The notes under the pieces: generated by a model
What the model was told of the DNA's origin: nothing
What the model saw: only the letters and a program-made list of their open reading frames with translations
Databases searched by the model: none
Position numbers and translations under genes: made by a program
NCBI RefSeq assembly: GCF_019393635.1
Contig: NC_057862.1
Span: 118,994,145 to 119,058,144 of the forward strand
Origin: Dromiciops gliroides
Lineage: Eukaryota > Chordata > Mammalia > Microbiotheria > Microbiotheriidae
DNA length: 64,000 nt
Reading direction: 5' to 3'
Part shown: positions 46,261 through 60,259 of the stretch, piece after piece
Layout: each line of letters begins with the position of its first letter
Numbering within the stretch: the first letter of the stretch is position 1

Positions 46261-46269
46261 TTCCTTTTT

Positions 46270-46660
46270 TTTTTTTCCTGGATTTGGAAATCCTCTTCCA
46301 TCACGAGTTCCCAGGAACTCTTCTGTGCCATTGCATTGGTGAGAAGAATATAGTCCATCACAGTAGATCAACACTCAATGTTGATGTTACTGTGTACAAT
46401 GTTCTTCTAGTTCTGCTCATCTCACTCATCATCAGCCCACGCAAGACCCTCCAGGTTTCTCTGAACTCCTCCTGCTCATCGTTTCTTATAGCACAATAGT
46501 ATTCCATTGTATTCATATACCACAACTTGTCCAGCCATTCCCCAATTGATGGGCACCCCCTCAACTTCCAATTCTTTGCCACCACGTAAAGAGCAGCTAT
46601 AAATATTTTTGTACATGTGGGTCCCTTTCCCCCTTCCATGATCTTTTTGGGAAAAAGCCC
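46270..46660 (-). mobile_element. L1 3' end (ORF2 C-terminus)
   Basis: The minus strand encodes the same L1 ORF2 C-terminal block as 13751-14011 (CPSIGEWLDKLWYMNTMEYY). Antisense to MTHFS. The poly-T at 46264-46276 on the + strand may be its A-tail or an internal A run. Confidence 0.7.
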
Positions 46661-47585
46661 CAAAAGCCCCAACAGTTCCTTGATGAACATAGCTTCTGTG
46701 TTGGACAGATCCATTCACTGCCAAAATGAGTTGATCCACACTTGTTTGACTAACACTTCAATGGGGCACGATATCTTAGCTAATGTAGTCAATCTGCTTA
46801 GTGATTTCTCTGATTCTTTATTTCCATGCTGTTCCTCTATTCAATTGTACTTATTCCTCAACAGCAACTCTAATATGCATCACTTTTGGCTTCAAGCTTA
46901 ACTGATTCAGTTCTTAAAGCTGTTCTTTCACCTCTTCTTTTACTTTCTAGGGTTAGATTCTGGGTCCTTTCTGCAAATTACCTCACTTTAGCTTATGGTT
47001 AATAGTGAATTTGTCATTCTGTCTATTACCTTTATTCCATAATCAGAAAAAAGTTCTGATAAAAAGTTCTGTCTTTCTAGGTTATTATAACTTTTCACAT
47101 TATTTCATTCAAAATGGGAAAGAAAGAAAAAAAAGAACAGCAGAATCTCAGAACTTTGAATTAGAGTAACTGTTTCTTAGAACTTTGATCAAAGCAGACA
47201 ACTGGGTCAGTTCTTCTATTTACACTGTTTTAGTAATTGTGTATATTGTCTTGTGCTTACTTCACACTACATTAATTCATACATAATTTCCCATGTTTTT
47301 CTAAATTCCTCATATTCATCATTTCTTATAGTAAATTATCCATTACATTCCTATACCACAATTTGTTTAACCCTTCTCCAGTGGGTACCCACTTTCTTTC
47401 CAATTTCTTAGTACCACAAAAAAGCACTGACATATGAAACTTTGTTGCTGTTTCTTCCACACAACAATACCTTTATTGGTGAAACAATTGGGAAAAAAAC
47501 TAAGAGGAAGTAGAAAGATTTTAAAGTAATGTTTATCATCTTTTTAGTAGCTTCTTAAATATAATTGTAATCTTTTCCCATTTAG

Positions 47586-47844
47586 GTGCTTGCTCACAGT
47601 AAATATCAAGAGTCTCAGAGAATTTCAATCTTTCTGAGCATGCAGGATGAAATTGAGACAGAAGAAATTATCAAGGATATTTTTCAGAGTGGTAAAACAT
47701 GTTTTATCCCTCAATACAAATTCAAGAGCAACCATATGGATATGGTCAAGTTATTTTCGGCAGAAGAAATTTTTTCACTGCCCAAAACTTCCTGGAACAT
47801 TCGCCAACCCAGTGATGAAGTACGGGAGGAGGCTTTGTCAACAG
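47586..47844 (+). CDS. MTHFS: MTHFS exon 2
   Basis: Encodes residues 41-126, following exon 1 in phase 0. Blocks seen: [20 protein letters not shown], the [19 protein letters not shown] strand-loop that lines the folate pocket in this family, LPKTSWNI, and REEALSTG. The acceptor is tcccatttag (47576-47585); the exon ends in acag at 47844 before gtgagt, leaving one base of the Gly codon, so the next exon must start in phase 1. The family is about 203 residues; the remaining third, with the Gly/Lys-rich ATP loop, is not found before 64000, so exon 3 probably lies outside. No stop or frameshift is seen. Confidence 0.96.
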
Positions 47845-48149
47845 GTGAGTGGGGAAACCTTTGCTTCCTAACTATATTTTACCTTATCACGCATATAATT
47901 CAAGTGTTGCATCCATTCAGACACGGCTGTTCCACTCATCCTTGTAGTGTAGGTTGAGTAAGAAATCTTTCTAGGTCTCAAGCAACTTAGCCACTGAAGA
48001 AAGGTGCTTTCAACCTGTCTCCTAAAGAGTTAAAATTAGGCTAGATTGCACTGCAGAGTACAAGAGACTTTGAGATATAAGAAACCTTTAATATCACAGG
48101 CCACAATAGTAACAGGATTATCATCTTATAATTACTGATTTTCGAGAAA

Positions 48150-48151
48150 AG

Positions 48152-48185
<34 letters not shown>

Positions 48186-48320
48186 TACACACATGTCTAT
48201 TTATATACATATATGTATATACATATACAGACATACATATATAGCAAAAATGTATATGTACAAAGTATATATATACATATATATGTGCAAAGTACATATG
48301 TGTATGTATATAGATATAGA
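48150..48320 (+). repeat. (TA)n/(TACA)n microsatellite
   Basis: Runs of ta, tatatg and tacata; a similar tatg/tgta tract lies at 48920-49040. Confidence 0.9.
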
Positions 48321-48669
48321 TTTTTTTTTTGTACTTGCTTTGAAGTTACATGATGCTTCTTGACTTCCCCTTTCTTCATCATTAGTATGACTTAAGTGCT
48401 TTATAAAGAACTGGTCATTTTATTATTGGGTTAAATCACTACTTTATTTTTAAGAGAAAACAGATTAATTTTGTACAAAAGTACCTAAGAGAGTTATTTA
48501 AACTATTTAAACTAAAACCACCCAGCTGAGTGGTTGTGTCTAATAGTGCATGCTGATTTCCATTTTTAGAGTTTATTGCTTGTTAACAGAAAGAAAGGAT
48601 GAATACTTTAACTTGAATAATTTCACAACAGCATTATCAGTTTTATTTGGCTTGATTTTCATTTCCTTT

Positions 48670-48912
48670 TTGCAGAGTGGATAGAGCACTGGGCTTAGAA
48701 TCAGGAAGGCATCTTCCTGAGTTCAAATCTGGCCTCAAACACATTAGCTGTGTGACCCTGGGCAGGCCACGTAAGCCTGTTTTCCTTAGTTTCTCATTTG
48801 TAAATGATCTCGAGAAGGAAATTGCAAACCACTGTAGTGTCTTTGCCGAGAAAACCCTAAGTGGGACCACAAAGAATCAGACATGAACAAAAAGATTCAA
48901 CAACAAACAACA
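48670..48912 (+). mobile_element. SINE with RTE-like tail
   Basis: tRNA/core part (gagtggatagagcactgggc, gctgtgtgaccctgggcagg) followed by the RTE-like tail (aggaaattgcaaaccactgt, cacaaagaatcagacatgaa) and a CAA-rich end. Confidence 0.8.
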
Positions 48913-49054
48913 GTTGATTTTATATATACATATATGTATGTATATGTATGTATATATGTGTATGTGTGTATGTATGTATATATGTGTATATGTGTATGTG
49001 TGTATGTATGTATATATGTGTATTGTGTATATATATATTTGCCTTAGCTTTCTT

Positions 49055-49880
49055 CATTTTAAATACCTTCATACATGTCTTTTCTTTTTCTCTGAATTCT
49101 CTACATTTCTCATTATTTACAATCCAGTAATATTCTATTATATCCATATACCTCAGTTTGTTCAGACATTTCCCACCAACAAGATCATAGATTTAGAGCT
49201 CAAAGGGAACTAGTTCTAACACTCTTATTTTACAGATGAGGAACTGAGGCCCAGAGTGGTTAAGTGATTCTCCTGAGAACAGGCAGGCAGAAAGCAGTAG
49301 AACCAGTGGTCTTTTTGCTATAGTAGGCAAAGACTTTTTGGGGAGCCTTAAAAATGATCCTATTATGAATCTTTTTGTACATATTGGTCTTTTCTTGTTG
49401 TTGTTATTCACCCTGGGGTATAAACACAGTTAAGGGATCTCTGGTTAGAAATTGCATGAACAGGGGGCAGCTAGGTGGCACAGTAGATAAAGCACCAGCC
49501 CTGGATTCAGGAGGACCTGAGTTCAAATCCAGCCTCAGACACTTGACACTTACTAGCTGTGTGACCCTGGGCAAGTCACTTAACCCTTATTGCCCTGGCC
49601 AAAAAAAAAAAAAGAAGAAAGAAGTAGCATGAACAGCTTGGTAACTTTTCTTTCATAATTCCAAATTATTTAACAGCCTTAGACCAATCCACAGTTTGAC
49701 TAGTAGTGAATTAGTGTGCTTGGCTTCAACACTGAATTACCCCCTTTGCCAATTTAATGTGTGTGAGGGGATACCTTTGTGTTGTTTTAATTTGCTTTTC
49801 TCTGTGATTTTGAACATTCTGTATGACTACTGAGAGTTTATATTTCTTCTTTTGAGAACTGTTCATTCATCTTCTTTGAC
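49055..49880 (-). mobile_element. L1 3' fragment with nested SINEs
   Basis: Antisense L1-like words (cagtaatattctattatatc, ttgtgttgttttaatttgct) on both sides of a MIR-like insert (about 49185-49320) and the tRNA-SINE at 49463-49611. Confidence 0.55.
49463..49611 (+). mobile_element. tRNA-derived SINE
   Basis: Full sense copy with long A-tail; imperfect target duplication agaaattgcatgaacag / agaagtagcatgaacag. Confidence 0.92.
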
Positions 49881-50439
49881 TACTTGGCTGTTTGGGACTG
49901 TTATCATTACTTTCTCCTCCTATATTCCCAAACTCATTATTTTTAGGTGCTTCTTTTGTTGGTCTATTTTTGCTACTAGTTAGTTCCTTCACTCTGGCTG
50001 GTCCCTATTGTAGCAGGGTATTTTATTCTAAATGTAATTAAGCTTCAGGAAGAATTTAAATTTATAAATAAAGGGGAATGTCAGAGGAGGAATTTTCATT
50101 GATTCCCCTACAAGTATAACTGTGGAAGAATATCATTCCCTAGATATTTAGACAATTTCTTAACCAGTTCTTAAAAAAATTTAAAAAAATCCTTTCTTTA
50201 AGTATTTATCTAACATAGATTTTCCCTTCTTTTAATGACTTCATCAAGGATGTCCTTGAAGCAAATTATTTTTATAAAAATTTTAGATAGTTGGGAAAGT
50301 AAACATATAGGTCACTAGTTATTGATGTTCTTTCTATTAATTGCTTTTTGTTTGTAATAACATAGTTCAAGGTTTTTTCCATGTCTTTGGTGTTTTCTCC
50401 TTCAGATACCTGGAGAGCATAGGGAAAGAGAGTAATGCA

Positions 50440-51260
50440 TAGTAAGCTGGAGAGATAGGTCAGGGCTGTAAAGGACTTAAAAGCCAAAAAGGAAGAGCTG
50501 GTATTTTATTTTAGAGGGAAGAGGGAGTCATTGAATTTTATTTGGTGGGGGAATGATTTGACCATACCAAGGAATTCACCTTGGTAGATGTATTGAGAAT
50601 GGATTGGGATGTCGACAGATGAAGATAGGAGACCAATTAAGAAGGCCATTTTTATAGTCATGGTGAGAGGTGATGAGGTGGTGGTTATATGAGTAAAGGG
50701 AAAGAGTCAGATGTTACAGATGTTATGGAGGTAGAAATGACAAAATTTGGCAACTTATTGAATATTTGGATGAAGGAAGTTGAAGAATGAGGATTAAATA
50801 GAGATTGTGAACCTGGGAAAATGGAGGAATGTTGGTGCTTTTGATAAGTTCTGTTTTGAACATGTTCAATTTGAGATCTCTCTGGGATGTCCAATTTGGA
50901 ATGTCCAATAAGTAATTGGCTATATAAGAAAGAAGCTCAGAAGAGAGGCTGGGGCTGGGTATATGGATCTGTGAGTCATCCATAAGAGATGACCACAAGA
51001 GCTGATGAGGTCACCAAGAGATAGTGTAGAGTTAAAAAAGGATCTAGCTAAGAAGAGCCTTGAGGAAAACCCAAAGTTGATGTTATAGGTAAAAGTCAGG
51101 AAAGGAGCCTTTGCAAAACAGTGGTTAGACAGATGGAAGAGAACTAGGAGAGAATAGTGTTAAAAACAACAACAACAACAAAAACAACAAACAACAGAGA
51201 GGAGAAAGCATCCTGCAAAGAGAAGGTGTTCAACAGTGTCAAATGCAGCTGAGGGGCAAG
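50440..51260 (-). mobile_element. Old dispersed repeat, family not identified
   Basis: Sequence with gagctggtattttattttag and agatgttatggaggtagaaa resembles 53810-54330 and, at its right end, 33060-33520. The shared text shows a repeat, but I do not recognise the family with confidence; orientation is also uncertain. Confidence 0.45.
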
Positions 51261-52539
51261 ATGGATGAGTACTGCAAAGTACCAGCAGATTTGTTTCTCA
51301 GTACATTTTTCCATCCTGCCCAATTCTTCCACCTCCTTCCTTCATTGCTTCTTGTGACTGAACAGAATTAGAGTCTGCTACTTTTTATGGAAGTTGGTTT
51401 TTTTTTTTTTCCTGCCAGTTCCTGCTGTGGGGCATCTCTACAGCTGAATCCCTGAATAGTAAGCCTCTGGGCTTAATTACGCTTACTCTGGCAGGCATGT
51501 GGGTGTAGGGTTGTTGAATGAGAACTCTCTATATTAAGAATTTCTGGAGTTAATTCATTTGGTGTTTACCTTGTGTGTCTTTTAAACTTGTGCATTCATC
51601 TTTAATTATGCTATATCTGGTGCATAATTACTCTCTTTTGATTTTTGGAATTGGAGGAGTTTGTAGCAAGCAACTATTTAGCCATCTTTCTGGTTACGGG
51701 TCTCTTTGGGTCTTGCCCTCAATCTAAGAACACTTCAAACCATTTAAAGGCACAAAAACTGGTCTGGGTAATTAAACCTACCAGCATCCAGTAAGTACTC
51801 TTTCTCTTCCTTAAATTTCTTAGGGAATGCCACTCTTACATGCTGCCATACCAGTTGTATAATGCCCTGGCTATGCTGCTCACCTTAGCTATGGTGCTGA
51901 CTAAGCAAGCTGCTTTCCCTGGCCATCGTGTTGATGCCCTCTCTATTAATAGTGCAAACGACTTCTGTAGCAAACCAAATTGCCCATGTGGGGGATTCGT
52001 GTTTATCTGACTTCTTATAAATTGGTAGACCTAATTCATTTGGCTGTATGGTGGTTGCTAAGAAAATTTGAAGGCTATCAGCAATTAACTGAGTTCTGAC
52101 AGTCATCTTGGGAGTCTCTAGGGAATTTTGTGTCAGTGGTATGCATTTTTTTTTCACTCAAATAAAAAAATCACAGTGTAATAGATCTTTAGAACAAGAA
52201 AGGATCTTAGGACTCATTTAGTCCAGGGTTTTTTGAAACTATTTTTTGCTTTCAACATAGCATTCTTCACCATGAGGAACTGAGACACACTGGGCATTGA
52301 AGGTGGCAACAAAGAGAGGTTCTTAGGGAATTGGGTCTCCAGATTACCTGGAGTCTTGGGATTCTCCTGCCTCTCCTCTCCCTGCTTCACCCCATTCACC
52401 CTCTTTTTTCTTCATTTTCTTATCATTCACAGCAAAAGTCATAGCTTTGCTTCAGGATGGACAAGGCTGCTGTTGTCATTCGATAAGTAGGAAGAATAGG
52501 CAGCAAACCACAGCTGAGGACTGAGGTGGGATCCTCTCA

Positions 52540-52710
52540 TTACAGATTAAAGCTAGAAGGGAACATAGAGACTGGCCATTCCACTCCCTTCGGTTTACAG
52601 ATGAGGAAACTGGGCCTTGGAGAAATTACATGCCTCATTCAAGGTCGCATTGATCATTAATGGTGCAACTGGAACCCAGGCCCTCTGATTTCAAAGCCAG
52701 TGCTCATGTA
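52540..52710 (-). mobile_element. MIR-like SINE
   Basis: Typical ggtttacagatgaggaaact block with ggcattt-type flanks. Old. Confidence 0.6.
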
Positions 52711-53809
52711 TGGAAGCCTGGGGCTTGGGAGGAGTTTTGTGGAACAACTTCAAACTTGGTCACACGGAGGGGGAGGATGCCACATCACTCCCTTTGGGAA
52801 CCACTGATCTAGTGCAATCCTGTCATTCTGGAGAAGTGCTAACAGTCTAGACTGGCCAACTGCATGGTGCCATGGTGAATTAGAGCTGACAGAGAGAAGA
52901 GCCCATGTCACCTCACTCTCATTCTGCTATATCACACTTCCTCCCATTGGAATGGGATGATTTTTAGTGAATTTAAAACAATAAATTCTCTTAAAAACCA
53001 ACAGACTTATCCAATATCTTAATATGCACTCAAGTAGAATAAAGTAAAAGTGGAAGTTGTTTGCCCTTGGTTTTTGAAGAGGACCAATGACACCACCGGT
53101 TCTTGATTAAAAGAAATAAAGGCAAGTCCAGAGTAAAAGCTTATCTGGCCTTTCCTTCTAATGTATTAATAAGAAAAGATGTTGATCAGTGGGGTGGGGA
53201 AGACTCTTATTTGAGAATTCAATATGCCCACCTTGTCCCTATTTTTCCTATCATTCTTCTTTGTATCCTGGCTTTTCATTTGAAGTAACAGGATGTTAAT
53301 TTTTCCAAGCACTGTTCAAGTTATCAAGTCTTCGAGATGACTTGATTAGAGCTCCAGATTGTCTTCTGTGTGATTAGATTAAAATATGCATTCATGGTGT
53401 GCAGCTGCCCTCTTATTTTATATAGTCTAGGCAGACAGTAAGCCTCATATAGTATCAGAAGTTTAAATTCTGGGTCCCTAAGAAAAAATTAAGAAAGGAA
53501 TTCTTCAACATATGTTAATTGAAAAATTGGCTTGTCCCAGTTGTGGTATCCACTTCTCTTGATTTTTGGATTTCTTAGTCAACAAGCATTTATTATGCGT
53601 TTACTATGTGCTGGCACTATGCTATGTGCTAGAGATACAAAGACAAAAATAGTCCTGTCTTCAACAGCTTATATTTTTATCAGGAAGCCATCCTCTAAAT
53701 AACTGGGTATTTACAAAATATGTCCAATATAAATGGAAGATAATCTTGGAGGGGAAGTTGCTAGAACTTGGGTGACCAGAAAAGGCCTTTCTAGAAACTG
53801 GAATTTGAG

Positions 53810-54330
53810 CTTAGTCTTGAAGGATACCAAGGGAACTGAAAGTAGGGGCAAGGAGAGAGAGTGTACCTGGCACTGGGGATGACCATGGAGATGAGAGATA
53901 GTTTGTTCAAGGAATTGCAGATTAGTGTAGCTGAATTCTAGAGTGTGACTCAAGGGGAGTAAAATGTAAGAAGGCTGGAAAGGCAGAACGAGGTCAGGTT
54001 ATGAAGAGCCCAACAGAGGTGTTTGTATTTTATTCTAGAGGTAATAGGGATCCATTGAAACTTAGAGAGCAGAATATGATGTGGTCAGATTTATGTCTTA
54101 GAAAATCCCCTTGGAAGCTGAATGAAAGATGGATTGAGTGGGGGAAAGATGTGAAACAGGGAGACCACTTAGAAAACTTTTCTAACAGTGTAGATAAGGG
54201 TTGATGAGAGTCTGAACCAGGCTTGTGGCAGTGAGAGAAGGGGACCAACAACAAGATTTGGCTACAGATTGTCTGTGTGGGGTTAATGAGAGTGAGGGGG
54301 CAAGAATGACATCAAGAAAAGGCTTGAGTG
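53810..54330 (-). mobile_element. Old dispersed repeat, family not identified
   Basis: Second copy of the type at 50440: attttattctagaggtaata, gatccattgaaacttagaga, ggtcagatttatgtctta. Family and orientation uncertain. Confidence 0.45.
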
Positions 54331-54387
54331 ATTGGGAGGATGGTGGTGCCCTCAACAGTATTAGGCAAGTTTAAAAGAACGGAGGGT

Positions 54388-54545
54388 TGGGGCAGCTAGG
54401 TGGCACAGTGGATAAAGCACCAGCCCTGGATTCAGGACTCCCTGAGTTCAAATCCGGCCTCAGACACTTGACACTTAACTAGCTCTGTGACCGTGGGCAA
54501 GTCACTTAACCCTCATTGCCCTGCCCCCCCCCCAAATAAAAAAAA
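54388..54545 (+). mobile_element. tRNA-derived SINE with target duplication
   Basis: Flanked by aagaacggagggt on both sides (about 54375 and 54547). Tail is C-rich then A-rich. Confidence 0.92.
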
Positions 54546-56550
54546 AAGAACGGAGGGTCTTGGGGAAAAGGTAATGAATTCAGATCTGGACATGTTGATT
54601 GGCTCTTGTAGCCTTGTTGAAGTCCAGCACCAGTTGGGAGTTTCCTTTTCCTTTTTCACTGTATTCTGTTTTTGCAGACCTGTTCACCAGAGCTCCTTCT
54701 GTTCTACTGCATTTACTAATCCATGCCTAGTGCCATGATACCCCAGATTCTACAGACCTACCTCTCTCTCTCTTCCTCTTCCTCTACCAATGGCAGAGAT
54801 TAGGCTTTAGGAAAGTTCTCTACTGTCACTTAAAGGAAATAAATGAAAATAAAACACTTAAAGAGCATAGACCTATCAATTCATAGAGCATGAGAGTGGT
54901 CTCTGGATAACCAAAATCTTTTCTATCACAGGCCCTTTCTGTCCTAACTTACCTCTTGGCCTGGCCCTGCTGTATAGCCAAATACAATGTTAGTTACCTC
55001 TGGAAGATTCTATTTTCTGACTTTGCCTTAGACCTGATTCTTAGTTATTTCTGTTTTAAAGCTGGCACCCTTTCTAGATCCTCCTGCCAGCTTCAGGGTC
55101 AGCACCCTCAGATCTTTCAGATATCGCCACTCTTTAAAAAGCAAAAAGACCTTTTGATTTATAGCTCATTGCTTCTCTCACTCCTTCCTTCCCTACCCTT
55201 CGGGAAAAGTTCCCTAGAATATGGGTTTACTATACAATATATACATTAAAATAGGGGATAGGATGAGATTGAAGGCATGATTTAATTGGTATAGGGACCT
55301 CCCCAAGGAGCAGATTCTACCAATGCAGATCTGCAATTTATAATCTTGGAGAATTACTTGGGGTAATGAGAGGTTAAATAACTTGGGGGTGGGGTGGGGG
55401 GGGCGGGGCAGTCCAGTATGTTAGAGGAAGGCCGGAACCCAGATCTTCCTGACTCTGAGGCCAGGTCTCTATCCACCATGCCATGCTGCCTCTACTTTAT
55501 CTAGATTTAACCATATATAATGTCTATTCAGGGACTGCTTGAGCAATAGTTACATTACCTTTAATCATCCCCCCAAACCCATAGGAGAAGGAGCTCTTTG
55601 CAGTTACTGTAATCCCTACATCTATCGAAGGGTATCTTTTATTTGTGTATAGCTCTTTGAAACCTTGTCTTTATCTAGGGAACTGGTTCTGTTGCATAGT
55701 GAAACTTAGAAATGAATCAGAAACCCATCTGTTATTAAGTATTTGTGCTAATGTATGGTGGAGATAACATGGGGAATTTAAATTGATAGATAATCTGAAA
55801 ATACCTAGATAACCCAATTTAAAATCACATTGACTTAAAGGAGCTAATTTTAATTTTATCTTTTCTTCTTGTGCATCTTTTCTATGCCTCAGACTAATAG
55901 AACTGCTAACAAGATTACTTACAAGATTAAGTGAGTTTCATGTTATAATGAATTGTCATTAAAATGAAATTTCTGCTGCAAAAAAATCTTGAGTCTCAGC
56001 CAATAGTTCACTTATATCATGCAACATTTGATATAGCAGAATTCCAATACAATTGAAGAATCAAGATAATCTTTTAGACTTGGTTGTACCAAGATTTAAT
56101 TTGTAGTAAAGAAATTCAAACATTGGCAACAGAAAGGAAAAGCAAGGTTTATCTATCTTCTATAAACTGGATAGTTAAAGAGAATAATAGAGTAGATATG
56201 TGAGTCACATGGAATGAAAGGATGGGGATGGTTTTAAGAGCTGCATCAGCTGAAGAAGGACCCTCTTAGATGAGATCACACATCTTTTCAAGTATATGTT
56301 GGATAGATGCCTAAGAGGGACAATAAGCTAGGCCCAGAATTTGATAGAAGATTGATATCTGGCTAGATTTCATTTGATATATTGGGCAATTAAAAAAAAT
56401 AATTTCAAGCTGCTCACTGTTGTAAAAATCTATCTTTTTATTACCAATAGTTTTCAAGTGATACTATATGAACACAATAATCTTAGAAGAATTCAAAATC
56501 TCCCAAAGACCCATGTGGCAAATATACATAGACTACAATATATTTCTTTT

Positions 56551-56702
56551 CTTTTTTTTTTTTTTTTGGTGAGGCAATTGGGGTTAAATGACTTGCCCAG
56601 GGTCACACAGCCAGTAAGTGTTAAGTGTCTGAGGCCGGATTTGAACTCAGGTCCTCCTGACTCCAGGGCTGGTGCTCTATCCACAGTGCCATCTAGCTGC
56701 CC
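56551..56702 (-). mobile_element. tRNA-derived SINE with target duplication
   Basis: Flanked by caatatatttctttt on both sides (56536-56550 and about 56703-56717). Confidence 0.92.
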
Positions 56703-56719
56703 CAATATATTTCTTTTGA

Positions 56720-56885
56720 GTCAGAACACCTGGGTACCAATCCTGGCTCTACTTCCTACTAGCTGTGTGACCTCAAGGAAGTTGCATAATCTCTGTGGGC
56801 TTCATTTTTCTCATCTTGGATGAGGGGGTCAGACTACTTGACCTCTAAGACCCTTTACAGCTCTGAATCTGTAATCCTTTGAATC
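56720..56885 (+). mobile_element. MIR-like SINE
   Basis: Carries actagctgtgtgacctcaag and the end tttacagctctgaatctgta. Old copy next to the younger SINE. Confidence 0.6.
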
Positions 56886-56999
56886 TGTAAGTGGAATAAA
56901 ATACATATCAAGGACATATAACTGGAAAAAGAGCCAGGCTGGTCATGTGACAAAAATAACAACTCATGGACATCCCAACTGTTATACTGTAAACCAGCT

Positions 57000-57386
57000 A
57001 AGCTTACTCTTATCTTGGCTCTGCTCCTGACTTTCTGGACTTCTCTACACTAGCAGCTTCCTCATCCTAGAAGATGCCTCTACACTCTCCTTGGATTGCT
57101 GAATTCCTCCTGCAACCTCCTTTTAAAGAAGTGCCCAAGACAGCTATGCCAACTCCTCCTTCTGCTCCACTCCTGGCTCTTCAGACTTTTACAACCTTTC
57201 ATTAGTTCTTCCTCCCCGCATCTCTCTTCATCTCCCTTTTCTGTTTTGTTTCCCTTGTTTCCTGCCCCGCCCCCCCCCCCCTTAGGATATAAGGTCTTTG
57301 AAAGTAGGAACTGCCTTTTTTTATGCTTTTTTTGGTATTCTCATCATTTACCATAGTGATTAGAACACAGTAGGTAATTAACAAAT
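57000..57386 (+). mobile_element. L2 LINE 3' end
   Basis: Ends in gaacacagtaggtaattaac followed by the (TTTC)n tract, as an L2 tail does. Confidence 0.5.
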
Positions 57387-57597
<211 letters not shown>

Positions 57598-58297
57598 GAC
57601 TCCCTCACTGCTCACTTGCTCTGTCTTCTTTACCACTTCTCTCCCCATCACAGATCATTACAGCAGTGGAATATAATGGAAGAATTATGAGAAATCATAA
57701 GGACTGTGTAAGAGTTGAAACCAAAGCTAGTTTCCTATTTTAAAAAATCTCTAGAAAATCACTCATTACATGATTCTTTACTATCAGAATAGAATTTTTC
57801 CCTATGTATAATCCAAACCTTTCATGATACAATTAGTATTTTTTTCTATCATGATTTTGGAATATATGTATGAAAGACACTTTGTTGTCTACCAAGTTAT
57901 TTGCTCCACCAGGCTAATGATATTTTTATAGTTAACACATGATAAAAATAATCAGATCATATAATTTTCCACATATTTTGGTCAGTTTTGTGACTGACCA
58001 GGTATAGTCTGCTATAGAATATAGCTACAAAGCCTGCATGTTCCCATCTCAGCTCTTCATTAAAGATGCTCTCAACACATGTGCAGATGATCTGCATATG
58101 GTAGTTTTGGGAAAGTAGACTTAAGATTTGGTGGTTTTGGATATTTTCTCAGTCACTATTTTTCTTGATAATAATAAGATCAACATTTTCCCTCCAAAAG
58201 GGTGGTATCCTCTCTTATTTCAGATAGCTTGAGGATTGTTCCCTCAGTACTCTTAAAATCGTGTCACCAGTAGTTTGAACATCTTTATTATGTATAT

Positions 58298-58898
58298 TGT
58301 CATGGGGAGAATGGGGTAGGGGGTTTGGGAAGGGGCTTGGGGTAGGCATTAGGGGTTTGGGGTCCTTAGGAATTCCTCTTTAAAGAATTACATCCTCTTG
58401 CACACAAAAGCAGTTAGAATAGGATGGTAGTTTATGTAGGGCAGGAAGGGAAGGGAAGGGAAACCAAGAGAAATCCTTGGACTTCTCATGGGGAGAGAGG
58501 CATAGCACAAAGCACGTGGCTCTGAGATACCAATCTCCTTGAGCAGGAGACTGGCAGTTACTTTTATAGAGGACTGATGGGGGTGACCATCTGACTGTGG
58601 AAAGTTCCTTTAGTGAGGGAGGACCATCCCCCACTGGTGGTGGCTGGAGGAGATGGGTGAGGGGTGGCTGTAGATGTCTCAAGCCATCTCCTCCAAATAC
58701 AAAGGAAGCAGCCACACCTAATCTTATCATCCCAGGGTTGAGGGAGACTAGAATGAAGGGTGGGGGTTGAGGAGCTAGCTCAGTCTGAACTGGTTCATTT
58801 TATCTCACTAGGCGTATCTGTCCTCTGGTTTAGTTTCTCAAGGAGAAGGTTCTTTGATGTGCCCCAGAGAACTTCTGGGGTACCCTGGGCCCATAACA
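58298..58898 (-). mobile_element. Solo LTR (family C) with 5-bp target duplication
   Basis: A 601-bp LTR, TGTCATGGGG to CCCATAACA, flanked by TATAT at 58293-58297 and 58899-58903. Minus-strand TATAAAAG near 58562. It matches the partial LTR at 1-425. Confidence 0.85.
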
Positions 58899-60259
58899 TA
58901 TATGATCCAGTCTAGTGTAGCTCTTCCCATTTTTGTTTTCTTGTTGCTATTTCTATTTCCTCTAGAAGCATATCCAGGACTGTAATATTAGAATCCTAAT
59001 GTGGTATTCCACATAGAGAAAAAAAAATCATTATAGAAATCTTTACATATCTTTTCTATTTTGTTTGTTGTCCTCTCAGTTTTATCTTTAAATGCCCTCA
59101 CCCTTATCTGTCATCAATACTTTATTCCAGAAGTGAATTAAAAAGCATAGGATATGGTGTACTCTAAATAACACTACAGTAAATGAAAGTAATTATATTT
59201 TAGCACAGAAGAAATGGTTTGTTATTGATGTAAAATAGTATCCAAATCAGCTATCTATGTAGAAATGACATGCTATATGCTTTTGTTAGAGCAAAGATCC
59301 AAATCAATACTAAGAAAGAATAAAAATGAGAAGACTATATAGCATACAACTGGAGTAAATCTAACTTGACTTTTTAAGCTCATTGCTTGTGTCATAGGGA
59401 AGTTTGACTACAAGAAGTTAGTCACCATAACTAGGAAACCAGATGAACCTAGAAACTGCCTTAGCCAATTAACATTTGATTTCCTTGTCAGTCAGAGAAA
59501 TATGGAAGCCAATGGCAACAATGAATTAGAATATAAGCTCATTTGCAAAATCTTATGGAGGAGGATTGTGTTACTTTATAAAATCGTGAGAGGCAATGGC
59601 AGTGTCAGAGAAACAAAAACAAATTTATAGAAAGCTTGGACAGAGACCCAACTAAGCTGTGTCTAAGATATAAAGTCTATAAAATCAAGTGTTATATGGG
59701 TATAGTGAGTGAGTATGGACATATTGAATATATCTTAGGTTATTAGAATTGGGGATAGGAGTAAGGGCACCTATTGATACATCAGAGAAGTAGTTTGGGA
59801 ACAAGTAAATGAAAATACTACTTGACGTAGTGGGTAGTCAATGTTGAAGTCAGAGAGTTTTACTAGAGCTAGTTATGAAATTACTGCATGAGCCTACTAC
59901 ACATTTATGCTAACTTCAGCCGGGCCTTGATATTGCTTCACAATACTTTAATTTATCTTGTGTTGATTCCTCAGGGCATATTTCACAGTAACTGTTCCAA
60001 ATATTTTCCATATTTCTCAAACCCTCACTTGATCTTGGCAAATGATTTTGCTTCCTTCATTATGAAGACAGTTTAGGTCATCTTTCATGAGCTTCTTCAT
60101 CCAGGCTAAATCATATATCATAGAATGTTAAAGCTGGTAAGCACCTTATAAATCATTTGGTCCAGCCTTTTCATTTTACTTATGAAGATACTCAGCACTC
60201 AGAGAGGCTAAGTAACTGATGTCACATTACTACAGGAGCTAGGGAACCTAGATCCACTT

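Noticed and set aside
46358-46714. 118-residue minus-strand frame with NIYSC and CPSIGEWLDKLWYMN
   Set aside because: It is the C-terminus of a decayed L1 ORF2, repeated at 13751-14011, not a host gene.
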